The notes: generated by a model not told the origin, from the letters alone. A DNA stretch of 64,000 nucleotides from Hyphomonas sp. (GCF_016125515.1 NZ_WGLO01000001.1:186001-250000); one strand, 5' to 3'; shown: positions 28,120-37,923, numbered from the stretch's first letter. A program made the numbers and translations.

Positions 28120-28716
28120 ATGCCGCTCGCTCCGATGATCCTGGAGAATGCCCACGTTCGCCTGCGCCCGTTCGAGCCGGAGCGCGACGGGCCGGAGCTT
28201 TACGCGCTGGCCGAACGGGCGCCGGAAATCTTCCGGCTCTGGTCGCACCGGGGCCCCGGAGACTGGGTGGGTGACTGGATCGAGGTCATCCGTAAGCGGA
28301 TATTGGACGGGACGATGATCCCGTTCGCGGTCACGCGGCCGGAGGACGGCGCCTTCCTCGGCATCACCAGCTGGCTCGATCCGAACGAGACCAGCAAGAG
28401 CGTCGAGGTGGGCATGACCTGCTATGCGCCGGAAGTGCAGGGCACGGTCGTCAACCCCTCGGCCAAGCGCCTGCTGATGGGAGAGGCGTTCGAGGCCTGG
28501 GGCGCGCGGCGCGTACAGTACCAGGTCGACAACCGCAATGAACGGTCCAAGGCGGCGGTGCTGAAACTCGGCGCCAAGCTGGAGGGCGTGCTGCGCAATC
28601 ACAAGACCGTCTCGGACGGTTTCGTGCGCGACACCGCTTTCTTCTCGATCATCGACCGCGAGTGGCCGGACGTGAAAGCCAGGCTCGACGCGCGCATCGC
28701 GGCGGCCAGCGCATGA
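28120..28716 (+). CDS. RimJ/RimL-type GNAT acetyltransferase
   Basis: 198 aa. Typical opening LENAHVRLRPFEPERDGPEL, middle FLGITSWLDPNETSKSVEVG and closing KRLLMGEAFEAWGARRVQYQ followed by NERSKAAVLKLGAKLEGVLR. These are the RimJ/RimL family landmarks, enzymes that acetylate N-termini of ribosomal proteins or small amines. The usual QGTVVNPSAKRLL stretch replaces the GxG loop. Exact substrate unknown. Its stop overlaps the next start as ATGA. Confidence 0.9.
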   Translation: MPLAPMILENAHVRLRPFEPERDGPELYALAERAPEIFRLWSHRGPGDWVGDWIEVIRKRILDGTMIPFAVTRPEDGAFLGITSWLDPNETSKSVEVGMTCYAPEVQGTVVNPSAKRLLMGEAFEAWGARRVQYQVDNRNERSKAAVLKLGAKLEGVLRNHKTVSDGFVRDTAFFSIIDREWPDVKARLDARIAAASA

Positions 28717-28907
28717 CCACGCCGATCAATCTCAACAAGGCCCGCAAGGCGCGGACGAAGGCGGAGAAGGAACAGCGCGCAAAAGAGAACCGCGCGAAGT
28801 TCGGCCAGCCCAAATCCGTCAAGTCATTGGAGGCCGCGCGGGCCGAAAAGCAGGCGCGGCTGACCGAGTCGCACAAGCTCACCCCGCCTGATCCAAAAGA
28901 CGGTTAA
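28713..28907 (+). CDS. DUF4169-family small basic protein
   Basis: 64 aa, translationally coupled to the GNAT gene by an ATGA overlap. Nearly all helical and very basic: PINLNKARKARTKAEKEQR, then AKENRAKFGQPKSVKSLEAA. The layout fits DUF4169, a short alphaproteobacterial family of unknown role that often sits beside RimJ-type or arylsulfate genes. Function unknown. Confidence 0.8.
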   Translation: MTTPINLNKARKARTKAEKEQRAKENRAKFGQPKSVKSLEAARAEKQARLTESHKLTPPDPKDG

Positions 28908-28978
28908 AAAAGCGTTGACACACGGCCCCGGCTTTGCACTTCGTCTCGGGCGTTGTGTCAGATCGGGAGTGCGGAGCC

Positions 28979-29104
28979 ATGGTGAAAAACGTCTTGATGA
29001 AGACCGCTTTCAGCTTCGTCTCGTTCGGTGCCGGAATCATCTGGGGCATCGCTGCTGAAGCCAGCGCTGCCGGCCTTCCGCTGATCGGCGTGTTCCAGGG
29101 CTGA
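28979..29104 (+). CDS. 41-residue membrane-type small ORF
   Basis: Encodes MVKNVLMKTAFSFVSFGAGI followed by IWGIAAEASAAGLPLIGVFQG. One hydrophobic helix, preceded by two lysines. Shine-Dalgarno GGGAG/GCGGAG lies upstream and TTGACA (28915-28920) could be a -35 box. It is too short for usual gene finders and codon use fits the genome. It might also be a signal-peptide remnant. Confidence 0.5.
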   Translation: MVKNVLMKTAFSFVSFGAGIIWGIAAEASAAGLPLIGVFQG

Positions 29105-29120
29105 GGCGTTAACGCTCAGC
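29100..29120. terminator. Palindrome spanning two convergent stops
   Basis: GCTGAG-G-CGTTAACG-CTCAGC: a near-perfect 20-bp palindrome with one extra G, overlapping the stop of the 41-residue ORF and of the convergent lipoprotein gene. No T-run follows. It may act as a bidirectional RNA end. Confidence 0.4.
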
Positions 29121-30120
29121 TCCCGCCGGTATCTTTTGCCCGTTCGATCAGCGTGTCTTCGTAGCGTCCGCGTGACACGCGTTCGAGGGCTTCGAAGATC
29201 GGCTTGGCATCCTTGTCCTTCAGCAGCGGTATCGCGCGGGCGAGTTCGGCGGCGCGGGCGTATTGCGAATGGGCTTCGGCCATGTCGCCGCGCGCCTCGG
29301 CGCAGGCGCCCCAGTTTGCCTGGATGCCGGGCGCATCGGGATAGGCGGCCGCCAGTTCCTGCCACTGCGCGCAGGCCCCGATGAAATTGCCCTGCCGGGT
29401 CGCCTTCACGGCGGCCTCGAACCGCGGCTCGCCAGCTTCCTCGCCGACCAGCGGCTTGGTGACGATCTCGGCGCGGAAGCTGGTCATGTAGGGCGCGATG
29501 TCGAACCGGAACTGACGCACCGCTTCGGGCACGGCCTGCTGGATCAGGCCATAGGGCGCGTCATAGGAATCGTAGATTTCGTAGACGACCGAGCCCACCG
29601 AGCCGGTCGGCTGGCCGGTGTCGGGATACTCGGCAAAGTCGTAACAATCCTCGCGCTCGGCGGTGCCGAGCTTGGCGGAGGTAAAGACCGGGCGGCGCGT
29701 GGCGAGGTCGATCAGGCGCGCGCGGACTTCCACATCCACGATGTCCTTAACGCATTCCTCCTCGACGATGGCGCGGTGTTCGCAATCGAAGGGCGCGTCA
29801 TACTCGACACAGCGCTTCGACGTTTCATGGCGGATCTCGCCGCGATAGCCGGTCACCGTGACCTCGCCCTCATAGATGCCTTGCGGCTGGGTTGGGTCCA
29901 GCACCACGAACCAGGGCCGGCCTTCCAGCTCGGTGCCCTCGATCATCGCGGCGAACTCGGCCTCCGCGATATCCCCGGCGGGCCCCTGGAACCGGCCGGC
30001 GGCAACGTCGGTATAGTCCAGCGCTTCGGGGAAAGTCGGCGCGGCGCGGGCCGTATAGTCATATCCGGGCGACTGGCAGGCCGCGACGAGGCCGATCAGG
30101 GCAAAAACCAGAACACGCAT
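29116..30120 (-). CDS. Putative lipoprotein with C-terminal TPR-like repeats
   Basis: 334 aa. Signal MRVLVFALIGLVAAC with lipobox VAAC (Cys15). Residues about 90-210 form a beta-rich domain with cysteines (KRCVEY, FDCEH, EEECVKD) and the C-terminal 90 residues look like two tetratricopeptide-type helices (NFIGACAQWQELAAAYPDAP, ANWGACAEARGDMAEAHSQY). Function unknown; probably envelope assembly or secretion. It is divergent from the Old Yellow Enzyme gene. Confidence 0.82.
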   Translation of the reverse strand: MRVLVFALIGLVAACQSPGYDYTARAAPTFPEALDYTDVAAGRFQGPAGDIAEAEFAAMIEGTELEGRPWFVVLDPTQPQGIYEGEVTVTGYRGEIRHETSKRCVEYDAPFDCEHRAIVEEECVKDIVDVEVRARLIDLATRRPVFTSAKLGTAEREDCYDFAEYPDTGQPTGSVGSVVYEIYDSYDAPYGLIQQAVPEAVRQFRFDIAPYMTSFRAEIVTKPLVGEEAGEPRFEAAVKATRQGNFIGACAQWQELAAAYPDAPGIQANWGACAEARGDMAEAHSQYARAAELARAIPLLKDKDAKPIFEALERVSRGRYEDTLIERAKDTGGS

Positions 30121-30236
30121 GAATCGATCCCCACTTAACTCATAGTTTAGCCGTGACGCCGGTGCGCCGCTGCGTCAATGGTTGACGAAGTTGCCCGAGA
30201 GACCCAACTCGTCGCAAGCTGAAACAGGACACTCAC

Positions 30237-31343
30237 ATGACGCGCACCCTCTTTACCCCCTTCAAGCTGAACGGACTCCAACTGAAGAACCGGATCGTGA
30301 TGGCGCCGATGACGCGCTCCTTCTCGCCCGGCGGGATTCCGGGGGAGAATGTCGCGGACTATTACGCCCGCCGCGCGGAGGCCGATGTCGGCCTGATCGT
30401 CACCGAAGGCACCACGGTGCGCCGGGGCGGCTCGTCCAACGATCCGAACGTGCCGAACTTCTTCAAGCCCGAAGCCCTCGCCGGCTGGGGCCGTGTGGTG
30501 GAGAAAGTGCATGGGAAGGGCGGGGCGATCGCGCCGCAGATCTGGCACCAGGGCATGATGCGCAAGCCAGGCACCGGCCCGTTCCCGGACGCGCCGACCG
30601 ACAGCCCCTCGGGCGTCACCCATTCCGGCAAGCAGGTGTTCGATCCGCCGACCTCGGCGGAAGTCGATGACATGGTGCTCGCCTATGCCGATGCGGCCGC
30701 CGAGGCCAAGTCGCTCGGCTTCGACTCGGTCGAGATCCACGGCGCGCATGGCTACCTGATCGACGAATTCTTCTGGGACGTGATGAACAAGCGCAGCGAC
30801 CGCTATGGCGGCAGCCTGACGGAGCGGGCAACCTTCGCCGGCGACATCATCCGGGAAATCCGTAAACGGACGGGTCCGGATTATCCGATCATCCTGCGTT
30901 ACTCGCAATGGAAGCAGCAGGACTACACGGCGCGCCTCGCCACCACGCCGGACGCGCTGGAGGCTTTCCTCAAGGTGTTCGTGGATGCGGGCGTCGACTG
31001 CCTGCACGTTTCGCAGCGCCGCTACTGGGAGCCGGAGTTCCCGGAAATCGACGGCGAGAACGGTCTCAACGGTGCGGGCTGGGCGAAGAAGCTCACCGGC
31101 CTGCCGACGATCACCGTCGGCTCGGTCGGCCTCAATGGCGACTTCGTCAATGCCTTCCGGGGCGAAGGTGCCGGCCAGCGCTCGCTGGAAGATCTCGAAG
31201 CCCGCCTCGATCGCGGCGAGTTCGATCTTGTCGCCGTGGGCCGCGCGATCCTTCAGGACCCGGAATGGGCGAAGAAGGTCAAAGAAGGCCGCGTCAGCGA
31301 GATTGCCGACTACGACGCCAAGTCGCTGGCGACGCTGTACTAG
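30237..31343 (+). CDS. Old Yellow Enzyme-family NADH:flavin oxidoreductase
   Basis: 368 aa. FMN-dependent TIM barrel: LKNRIVMAPMTRS at the start, IHGAHGYLIDEFF with the substrate-binding His pair (H-x-x-H), KRSDRYGGSLTERA, and VGRAILQDPEWAKK at the C-terminus. It reduces activated C=C bonds of enones or nitro compounds, using NAD(P)H. Close to xenobiotic reductase/NEM reductase forms in general. Single-gene unit. Confidence 0.95.
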   Translation: MTRTLFTPFKLNGLQLKNRIVMAPMTRSFSPGGIPGENVADYYARRAEADVGLIVTEGTTVRRGGSSNDPNVPNFFKPEALAGWGRVVEKVHGKGGAIAPQIWHQGMMRKPGTGPFPDAPTDSPSGVTHSGKQVFDPPTSAEVDDMVLAYADAAAEAKSLGFDSVEIHGAHGYLIDEFFWDVMNKRSDRYGGSLTERATFAGDIIREIRKRTGPDYPIILRYSQWKQQDYTARLATTPDALEAFLKVFVDAGVDCLHVSQRRYWEPEFPEIDGENGLNGAGWAKKLTGLPTITVGSVGLNGDFVNAFRGEGAGQRSLEDLEARLDRGEFDLVAVGRAILQDPEWAKKVKEGRVSEIADYDAKSLATLY

Positions 31344-31426
31344 CGCCGTCCGCGCATTTTGTGCGCATCCAATCGGGTCCGGCCTGCGTATCGAGGGGAC
31401 AAACCCTTGCAGACCGGACCCGACCC

Positions 31427-31966
31427 ATGCGCTTTTCCAGACTTCTTGCGCCTGCGATGCTGGCCAGCGCCGCCGGCACGGCAGGCTGCGCTTCCTCCGA
31501 CCGTCTCGCCCAGTTCGAGAGCGCGCCGAGGCAACTCGTGCTCGAGGAATATTTCGAAGGCCAGACCACCGCCTACGGACTGTTCGAAGACCGGTTCGGC
31601 AAGGTGCGCCGCCAGTTCAAGGTGGACATCACCGGCGTCGTGACCGGCGATCACATGACCCTGACCGAGAAATTCGAATACGATGATGGCGAGCGCGAAA
31701 CGCGCGTCTGGGAAATCGATATCCTCGGCAATGGGCGCTACCGCGGCACGGCCGGCGATGTGCCGGTGCCGGCGGAAGGGCAGGTGAGCGGCAATGCGTT
31801 CAACTGGAAATACAAGGTCGACCTCAAAGTCGGCGGATCGGTCTGGAATGTCGGCTTCGACGACTGGATGTTCCTGATGCAGGACGACGTCCTGATCAAC
31901 CGCGCCTACGTCACCCGCTACGGCATCGAGATCGGCCAGGTGACGATCGCGTTCAACAAGAAATAA
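31427..31966 (+). CDS. DUF3833-family lipoprotein
   Basis: 179 aa from ATG MRFSRLLAPAM. Signal peptide with a lipobox-like TAGC (Cys21). The mature domain has the DUF3833 features LEEYFEGQTTAYGLFEDRFG, VRRQFKVDITG and the DDWMFLMQDDVLINRAYVTR block. It is a calycin-like beta-barrel of the outer envelope, of unknown role. Its stop directly abuts the stop of the convergent gene. Confidence 0.88.
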   Translation: MRFSRLLAPAMLASAAGTAGCASSDRLAQFESAPRQLVLEEYFEGQTTAYGLFEDRFGKVRRQFKVDITGVVTGDHMTLTEKFEYDDGERETRVWEIDILGNGRYRGTAGDVPVPAEGQVSGNAFNWKYKVDLKVGGSVWNVGFDDWMFLMQDDVLINRAYVTRYGIEIGQVTIAFNKK

Positions 31967-32515
31967 TCAGGCTTTGCCGTAGGCTTCCTTCAGCCAGGCC
32001 TTCACCTCGGCGTCGAAATCCTTTTCCGTTTCCAGCTTGACCTTGTGCGTGCACATCGCGCCCGGTTTTTCAGGGACCAGCCGGTCCGTGCCGGGGTGAC
32101 CCTTCAGGTTGATGCCGAGGTCGATGCGGGTCTTGCTCGCGGGCAGGATGTTCGCAAATTTCTTGTTGCGCCGGAGGCTGACGGCGGTCTTGCCGGGGTC
32201 GGCCATCACGTCCTTGCCCAGCGTGGCTGCATATTTCGCGATCGCGTCGTAGACCGGGCGCAGCGTTTCCTTGCCGTTGTACTGGCCTTCCAGCATGTCG
32301 CCGGGATCGGCTTCGAACCGGCCTTTGGCCGCCTGGCAGATGAAACTGGCATGCCCATGGCCCACGCCGTGGGTTTTCAACAGGGCGATCTGGTCGCTGA
32401 ATTTCTCGATTCCGCTCGCCTGAACCAGCTGGACCCAGTGTTCCAGCGGCTTGCCCGTCTTCACCAGCAGGCCGGTTTTCATGCCCGCCAGCACCTCCTG
32501 ATCGGATAAAGCCAC
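31967..32515 (-). CDS. DUF4287/DUF5655 protein
   Basis: 182 aa from a GTG start with GGGAGG five bases upstream. Residues 1-60 match DUF4287 (TGKPLEHWVQLVQASG, LKTHGVGHGHASFI) and residues 75-175 match DUF5655 (YDAIAKYAATLG, VSLRRNKKFANILPASKTRI, DLGINLKG), which is distantly related to phage-type or YdhG-like folds. Function unknown. The gene is divergent from uvrD by 69 bp. Confidence 0.82.
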   Translation of the reverse strand: MALSDQEVLAGMKTGLLVKTGKPLEHWVQLVQASGIEKFSDQIALLKTHGVGHGHASFICQAAKGRFEADPGDMLEGQYNGKETLRPVYDAIAKYAATLGKDVMADPGKTAVSLRRNKKFANILPASKTRIDLGINLKGHPGTDRLVPEKPGAMCTHKVKLETEKDFDAEVKAWLKEAYGKA

Positions 32516-32584
32516 CACATCCTCCCTGACATTTTGGTGCCGGACAAACCTAACACAATCGCCAGTCCCTGCTATACGTTCCCG

Positions 32585-34921
32585 ATGAGTTCCAATCCGA
32601 ATCGTCTTCCCATCAGCCAGATGGCCGCCGCACGGCCCCCCGCGCCGGCGTCGGACGGCGCGGCTTATCTGCAGGGCCTCAACCCCGAGCAGCGCGAGGC
32701 CGTGCTGCACACCGAGGGGCCGCTGCTGGTGCTGGCGGGCGCGGGCACCGGCAAGACGCGGGTGCTGACCGCGCGCCTTGCCCACATCATCTCCACGCGG
32801 CTGGCCTACCCATCGCAGACGCTGACCGTGACCTTCACCAACAAGGCGGCCCGGGAAATGCGCGAGCGCGCGCTGGCCCTGTTGGGCGACGCCGGCGAGG
32901 GCCTGCGCTGGCTCGGCACGTTCCACTCCATCTCGGCGCAAATCCTGCGGCGGCATTCGGAACTGGTGGGGCTGAAGTCCAGCTTCACCATCCTCGACAC
33001 CGACGACCAGGTGCGGCTGTGCAAGCAGATCGTGCAGGCGGAAAATCTCGACCCCAAGCGCTGGACGCCGCGCAATCTCGCCGGCCTGATCGATGGCTGG
33101 AAGAACCGGGCGCTGACGCCAGACAAGGTGCCGGCGGAAGAGGCGGAGCTGTTCGGCAATGGCAAGGGCATCAAGTGCTACGAGATCTACCAGGCGCGGC
33201 TGAAGGTGCTGAATGCCTGCGATTTCGGCGACCTCTTGATCCACAACATCACGATCTTCCAGCAGAACCCTGATCTGCTTCGGGATTTTCATTCGAAGTT
33301 TCGCTACATCCTGGTCGATGAGTATCAGGATACGAACGTCGCGCAGTATCTGTGGCTGCGCCTCCTCGCGCAGGGCTCGAAGAATATCTGCTGCGTGGGC
33401 GATGATGACCAGTCGATCTATGGCTGGCGCGGCGCGGAAGTGGACAACATCCTGCGCTTCGAGCACGACTTCCCGGGCGCCAAGGTGGTGCGGCTGGAGC
33501 GGAATTATCGCTCGACAAAACATATACTTGCGGCCGCTTCCTCGGTGATCGCGCACAACAAGGGACGTCTCGGCAAGACCCTCTTCGTGGGCGATGACAG
33601 CGCGGCTGCCGACGATACCGATGCGGCCAAGGTGAAGGTGCGCGGCCTGTGGGACGGCGAGGCGGAAAGCCGCCTGATCGCGGACGATATCGAAAGCTGG
33701 GTGCGCAATGGCGGGCGCCATGACGACTGTGCCGTGCTGGTGCGCGCCTCCTGGCAGATGCGGGCCTTCGAGGAACGCTTCATCCTGCTCGGCATCCCGT
33801 ACCGCGTGATCGGCGGCCCGCGCTTCTTCGAGCGCGCCGAGATCCGCGATGCGATGGCCTACCTGCGCCTCGTGCGCTCGCCGGATGACGACCTTGCCTT
33901 CGAGCGCGTCGTCAACGAGCCGAAGCGCGGGGTGGGGGATACGACGCTTGCCAAGCTGCAATCCTATGCGCGCGCTGACGGGCGCAGCCTGTTCACGCTG
34001 ACGCCGATGGTACTGCAGACCGACGAGATCAAGGGCGGCGCCAAGCGCGGCCTCACCCAGTTCATCGACCAGATCAATTTCTGGCGCGGCAAGCTGGCAG
34101 ACGGCATGCCCCATACCGAGCTGGCCGAGATGATCCTTGAGGAGTCGGGCTATACCGACATGTTGCAGAAGGATCGCAGCCCTCAGGCGCAGGGCCGGCT
34201 GGACAACCTCAAGGAACTCGTCCGCGCGATGGGCGAGTTTGACACGTTGGCGGGCTTCCTGGAGCATGTGGAGCTGGTGATGGACGCCGCCACGGGCAGC
34301 GGCGGTGACGATCAGGTGCAGATCCTGACCCTGCACGGCGCCAAGGGCCTGGAATGGCCGGTCGTGTTCCTGCCCGGCTGGGAGGAGGAAGTCTTTCCCT
34401 CCCGCCGCAGCCTCGACGAGAGCGGCCTGCGCGGCCTGGAGGAGGAGCGCCGGCTCGCCTATGTCGGCATCACCCGGGCGCGCCAGCTATGCTACATTTC
34501 CTTCGTCGCCAATCGCCAGATCTACGGCCGTTGGCAGGCCGTGATGCCCAGCCGCTTCGTGGACGAGCTGCCCCACGAGCATGTCGATGCGGTCTCGGAG
34601 ACTGGCTATTCGGGCATGCCGGGGGCCGAATCGGCGTTCATCGGTACGGTGGAGGACCTGGGCGAGCGGTCGGATTACCAGTCGCCTGGCTGGAAACGGC
34701 TGAAAGAAAATGCCGGCCGGCCCTCCGGCCCGCCGCCGGGCGAGGCCTCGGGCCTTAACGCCACGGCCTCCGGGCCGGACGCCTTCCGCGTCGGCGCGCG
34801 CGTGTTCCATGACAAGTTCGGCTACGGCAAGGTCGCTTTCACCGAAGGCAACAAGCTGACGGTCGATTTCGACAAGACCGGCCGCAAGAAAGTCATTGCC
34901 ACCTTTGTGACGGCGGCCTGA
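32585..34921 (+). CDS. uvrD: UvrD/PcrA/Rep-type superfamily 1 DNA helicase
   Basis: 778 aa. ATP-driven 3'-5' helicase in nucleotide excision and mismatch repair and in clearing replication blocks. Motifs in order: Walker A AGAGTGKTRVL (about 51-61), TFTNKAAREM (Ia), VDEYQDTN (motif II), GDDDQSIYGWRGA (III), NYRST (IV), LTLHGAKGLEW (V), VGITRARQL (VI). The C-terminal tail (FHDKFGYGKVAFTEGNK) is the PcrA/UvrD RNA-polymerase-interacting Tudor-like domain. PcrA is an equally good name. Confidence 0.96.
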   Translation: MSSNPNRLPISQMAAARPPAPASDGAAYLQGLNPEQREAVLHTEGPLLVLAGAGTGKTRVLTARLAHIISTRLAYPSQTLTVTFTNKAAREMRERALALLGDAGEGLRWLGTFHSISAQILRRHSELVGLKSSFTILDTDDQVRLCKQIVQAENLDPKRWTPRNLAGLIDGWKNRALTPDKVPAEEAELFGNGKGIKCYEIYQARLKVLNACDFGDLLIHNITIFQQNPDLLRDFHSKFRYILVDEYQDTNVAQYLWLRLLAQGSKNICCVGDDDQSIYGWRGAEVDNILRFEHDFPGAKVVRLERNYRSTKHILAAASSVIAHNKGRLGKTLFVGDDSAAADDTDAAKVKVRGLWDGEAESRLIADDIESWVRNGGRHDDCAVLVRASWQMRAFEERFILLGIPYRVIGGPRFFERAEIRDAMAYLRLVRSPDDDLAFERVVNEPKRGVGDTTLAKLQSYARADGRSLFTLTPMVLQTDEIKGGAKRGLTQFIDQINFWRGKLADGMPHTELAEMILEESGYTDMLQKDRSPQAQGRLDNLKELVRAMGEFDTLAGFLEHVELVMDAATGSGGDDQVQILTLHGAKGLEWPVVFLPGWEEEVFPSRRSLDESGLRGLEEERRLAYVGITRARQLCYISFVANRQIYGRWQAVMPSRFVDELPHEHVDAVSETGYSGMPGAESAFIGTVEDLGERSDYQSPGWKRLKENAGRPSGPPPGEASGLNATASGPDAFRVGARVFHDKFGYGKVAFTEGNKLTVDFDKTGRKKVIATFVTAA

Positions 34922-34940
34922 TCCGCCCCTTCGGGAAATA

Positions 34941-35053
34941 TGCAACGCCGGGGGATGGGGGACCCGCCTGAGGGGGGAGGGGGGCTGGGTCCGTGTGCCG
35001 GCTCCGGGGAGGTGGAGGTGTCGGGAGAAAAAGACATCCGCACCGGCGTTGCA
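34941..35053. repeat. G-rich element with nested inverted repeats
   Basis: Outer arms TGCAACGCCGG (34941-34951) and CCGGCGTTGCA (35043-35053) are exact inverted copies, 91 bases apart. Between them lie GGACCC and GGGTCC, and on the + strand the runs GGGGGATGGGGG and GGGGGGAGGGGGGCTGGG, which could fold as a G-quadruplex. No protein is encoded. It may be an interspersed repeat, a terminator after uvrD, or a replication-sensitive structure. Confidence 0.55.
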
Positions 35054-35161
35054 GGTGAACAGTCTCATCCTCCGGCCCAATCAAATCCGAACGACCCGTT
35101 CATCTAGCGCTCACCTTGCGACTCGACCCCCGCCCGCCGCCTATCCGTGGGCATCCTGATC

Positions 35162-35196
35162 GTTAACAAAACCGACCTTGCTGTTAACAAAATCGG
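35162..35196 (+). promoter_or_regulatory. Paired GTTAAC motif, 21-bp spacing, upstream of mreB
   Basis: GTTAACAAAACCG (35162-35174) and GTTAACAAAATCGG (35183-35196), start to start 21 bp, two helical turns, which would place both on the same DNA face. A near-identical arrangement precedes the kinase gene at 61861. Possible binding site for a response regulator such as CtrA, whose half-site contains TTAAC. Confidence 0.4.
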
Positions 35197-35316
35197 AACG
35201 ATGCGTTCCGCTCGATCTGCGGCCTAGACGGCACGAAAGGCCAGGAGCCCCGGATTTGCAAGGGCTCTGAATGAACGGAACGGAAAGTTCCATTTAACTG
35301 TTTCCTTCTTCTTGCT

Positions 35317-35331
35317 TTAAATGGGCGTTAA
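35317..35331 (+). promoter_or_regulatory. CtrA-like TTAA-N7-TTAA site upstream of mreB
   Basis: TTAA-ATGGGCG-TTAA exactly fits the consensus bound by the cell-cycle regulator CtrA in Caulobacter and relatives. It is 89 bp upstream of the mreB start. Chance occurrence is possible but is lower in GC-rich DNA. Confidence 0.4.
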
Positions 35332-35354
35332 CGGCACATGGTGTACAGGGCTGA

Positions 35355-36461
<1,107 letters not shown>

Positions 36462-36498
36462 AACGCGGGCATTGCAGCGAGGCGAGGGAGCCTGAGGC

Positions 36499-37368
36499 AT
36501 GGCACGATCCGGCCGCTCCAGTCAGAAATCCGGTGCCCGGCGTGTTACGCTGGGCATCCTGATCTTTGGCGCGCTTGCCCTGATCGTCGCTCAGTCGGCC
36601 CCGCAGATTAGCAATTTCTTCGTTCCCGCTCGCACCACGATCAACGACCGGATCGGCGCGCCCGCCGATACCAGTTTCTGGGCACAGATCAGCGGGCAGG
36701 CCGAACGCGAACGCCGCATCCGCGAGCTTGAAAACGAAGTGCGCGATCTCGCACGCTACAAGGCGGCTGCCATTTCGATGGCGGAACGCATGGAAGCCTA
36801 TGAGCGCATCCTGAACCTGATGGGCGAGCCGCCGGAACGCGGCGTGACGGCGCGCATCACCACCGTTGTCGACGGTCCGTTCGCGCAAACCGTGCTGGCC
36901 AATGCCGGCCGCCTGCAGGGCGTTGAGCCGGGCGCCATCGCGCTCAATGAAGGCGGCCTCGTCGGCCGCGTCACACAGCTCGGCGACCGCTCGTCGCGCA
37001 TCCTGCTCGTCAGCAATTACCAGAGCCAGCTGCCCGCCCTCGGCGAAGTCAGCGGCGTGCGCGCCGTGATGCAGGGCAAGGACCGCGACCGCGGCGTGCT
37101 CAAGGACATGCCCGAAGAAGCTGAGTTCATCGAGGGCGAACGCATCCTCAGCTCGGGCGAAGGCGGCGCGTTTCCGCGCGGCCTCGTGGTCGGTACCGTC
37201 ACCAAACAGGGTAATGACTGGATCGTCAAACTCGCCATGCGCGAACATTCCAGCGGCTATGTGCGCATGATTGCGCCGCCTGAGATCGTCGAGCCGCTGC
37301 CGGAATCCGAACTGCCCGAACTGCCACCGGAAGACGGCACCGCCAGTGCGTCGCAAGGGGCGCAATGA
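36499..37368 (+). CDS. mreC: Rod-shape-determining protein MreC
   Basis: 289 aa. Single N-terminal membrane helix (VTLGILIFGALALIVAQ), a coiled coil (RERRIRELENEVRDLARYKA, about residues 70-95), and two periplasmic beta-barrels (VLANAGRLQGVEPGAIALN, GLVGRVTQLGDRSSRILLV). It bridges MreB with PBP2/RodA. The acidic, Pro/Glu-rich tail after residue 260 is extra to the short form. It follows mreB by 37 bp. Confidence 0.96.
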   Translation: MARSGRSSQKSGARRVTLGILIFGALALIVAQSAPQISNFFVPARTTINDRIGAPADTSFWAQISGQAERERRIRELENEVRDLARYKAAAISMAERMEAYERILNLMGEPPERGVTARITTVVDGPFAQTVLANAGRLQGVEPGAIALNEGGLVGRVTQLGDRSSRILLVSNYQSQLPALGEVSGVRAVMQGKDRDRGVLKDMPEEAEFIEGERILSSGEGGAFPRGLVVGTVTKQGNDWIVKLAMREHSSGYVRMIAPPEIVEPLPESELPELPPEDGTASASQGAQ

Positions 37369-37371
37369 GCG

Positions 37372-37923
37372 ATGGCGAGGAACCTGCCCAACCGGAAACG
37401 CCGTACGCTCTGGAGCCAGTCCGGGCCTAGCCCGCGGCTCGTGTTCGGCGCGGCGATCATTGCCATCGTCGGCGTGCTGGGCATGACGCCGAAGGAGTTT
37501 TTCGGCATTCCGCTCGCCTGGCCGTTCGCGGCGCTCTGGGGTGCGATGGGTTGGGGCAGGGTCGGCCTGTCGCTGCGCCCCATGATCCTCCTCGTAATCT
37601 TCGGTGTGATGCAGGACATCGTTTCGAATGCGCCGCTCGGCTGCTTCGCGCTGATCAACCTGTTGGTATACGGAATGAGCGCCGGCATTGCCGACCAGAC
37701 CGACGGCATGCGCGATACGCTGGTGGCGTTTGTGGGACCGGTCGTGCTGCTGTCGGCGGCGTTCCTTCTGGTCTGGGGCTTTGCCAGCATTACCAGCGAC
37801 CATATCGTGCGCACCTGGCCGCTGTTGACCAGCTTCATCAATACGGGCCTGATCTACGCCTTCGCCAACCGGATGTATGATCTGGGGCGTCGCCCGGGCG
37901 AGTCGCCGGGAGGGAATGGCTGA
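37372..37923 (+). CDS. mreD: Rod-shape-determining membrane protein MreD
   Basis: 183 aa with about five membrane helices (LVFGAAIIAIVGVLGM, AWPFAALWGAMGWG, ALINLLVYGMSAGIA, VAFVGPVVLLSAAFLLVWGF). Length and position between mreC and mrdA fix the assignment, since the family has little sequence conservation. Starts three bases after the mreC stop and ends one base into the next start. Confidence 0.92.
   Translation: MARNLPNRKRRTLWSQSGPSPRLVFGAAIIAIVGVLGMTPKEFFGIPLAWPFAALWGAMGWGRVGLSLRPMILLVIFGVMQDIVSNAPLGCFALINLLVYGMSAGIADQTDGMRDTLVAFVGPVVLLSAAFLLVWGFASITSDHIVRTWPLLTSFINTGLIYAFANRMYDLGRRPGESPGGNG

Noticed and set aside
31967-34336. 789-codon minus frame running through uvrD
   Set aside because: Only its last part (to 32515) is a real gene, with its own GTG and Shine-Dalgarno; the rest is antisense to helicase motifs.
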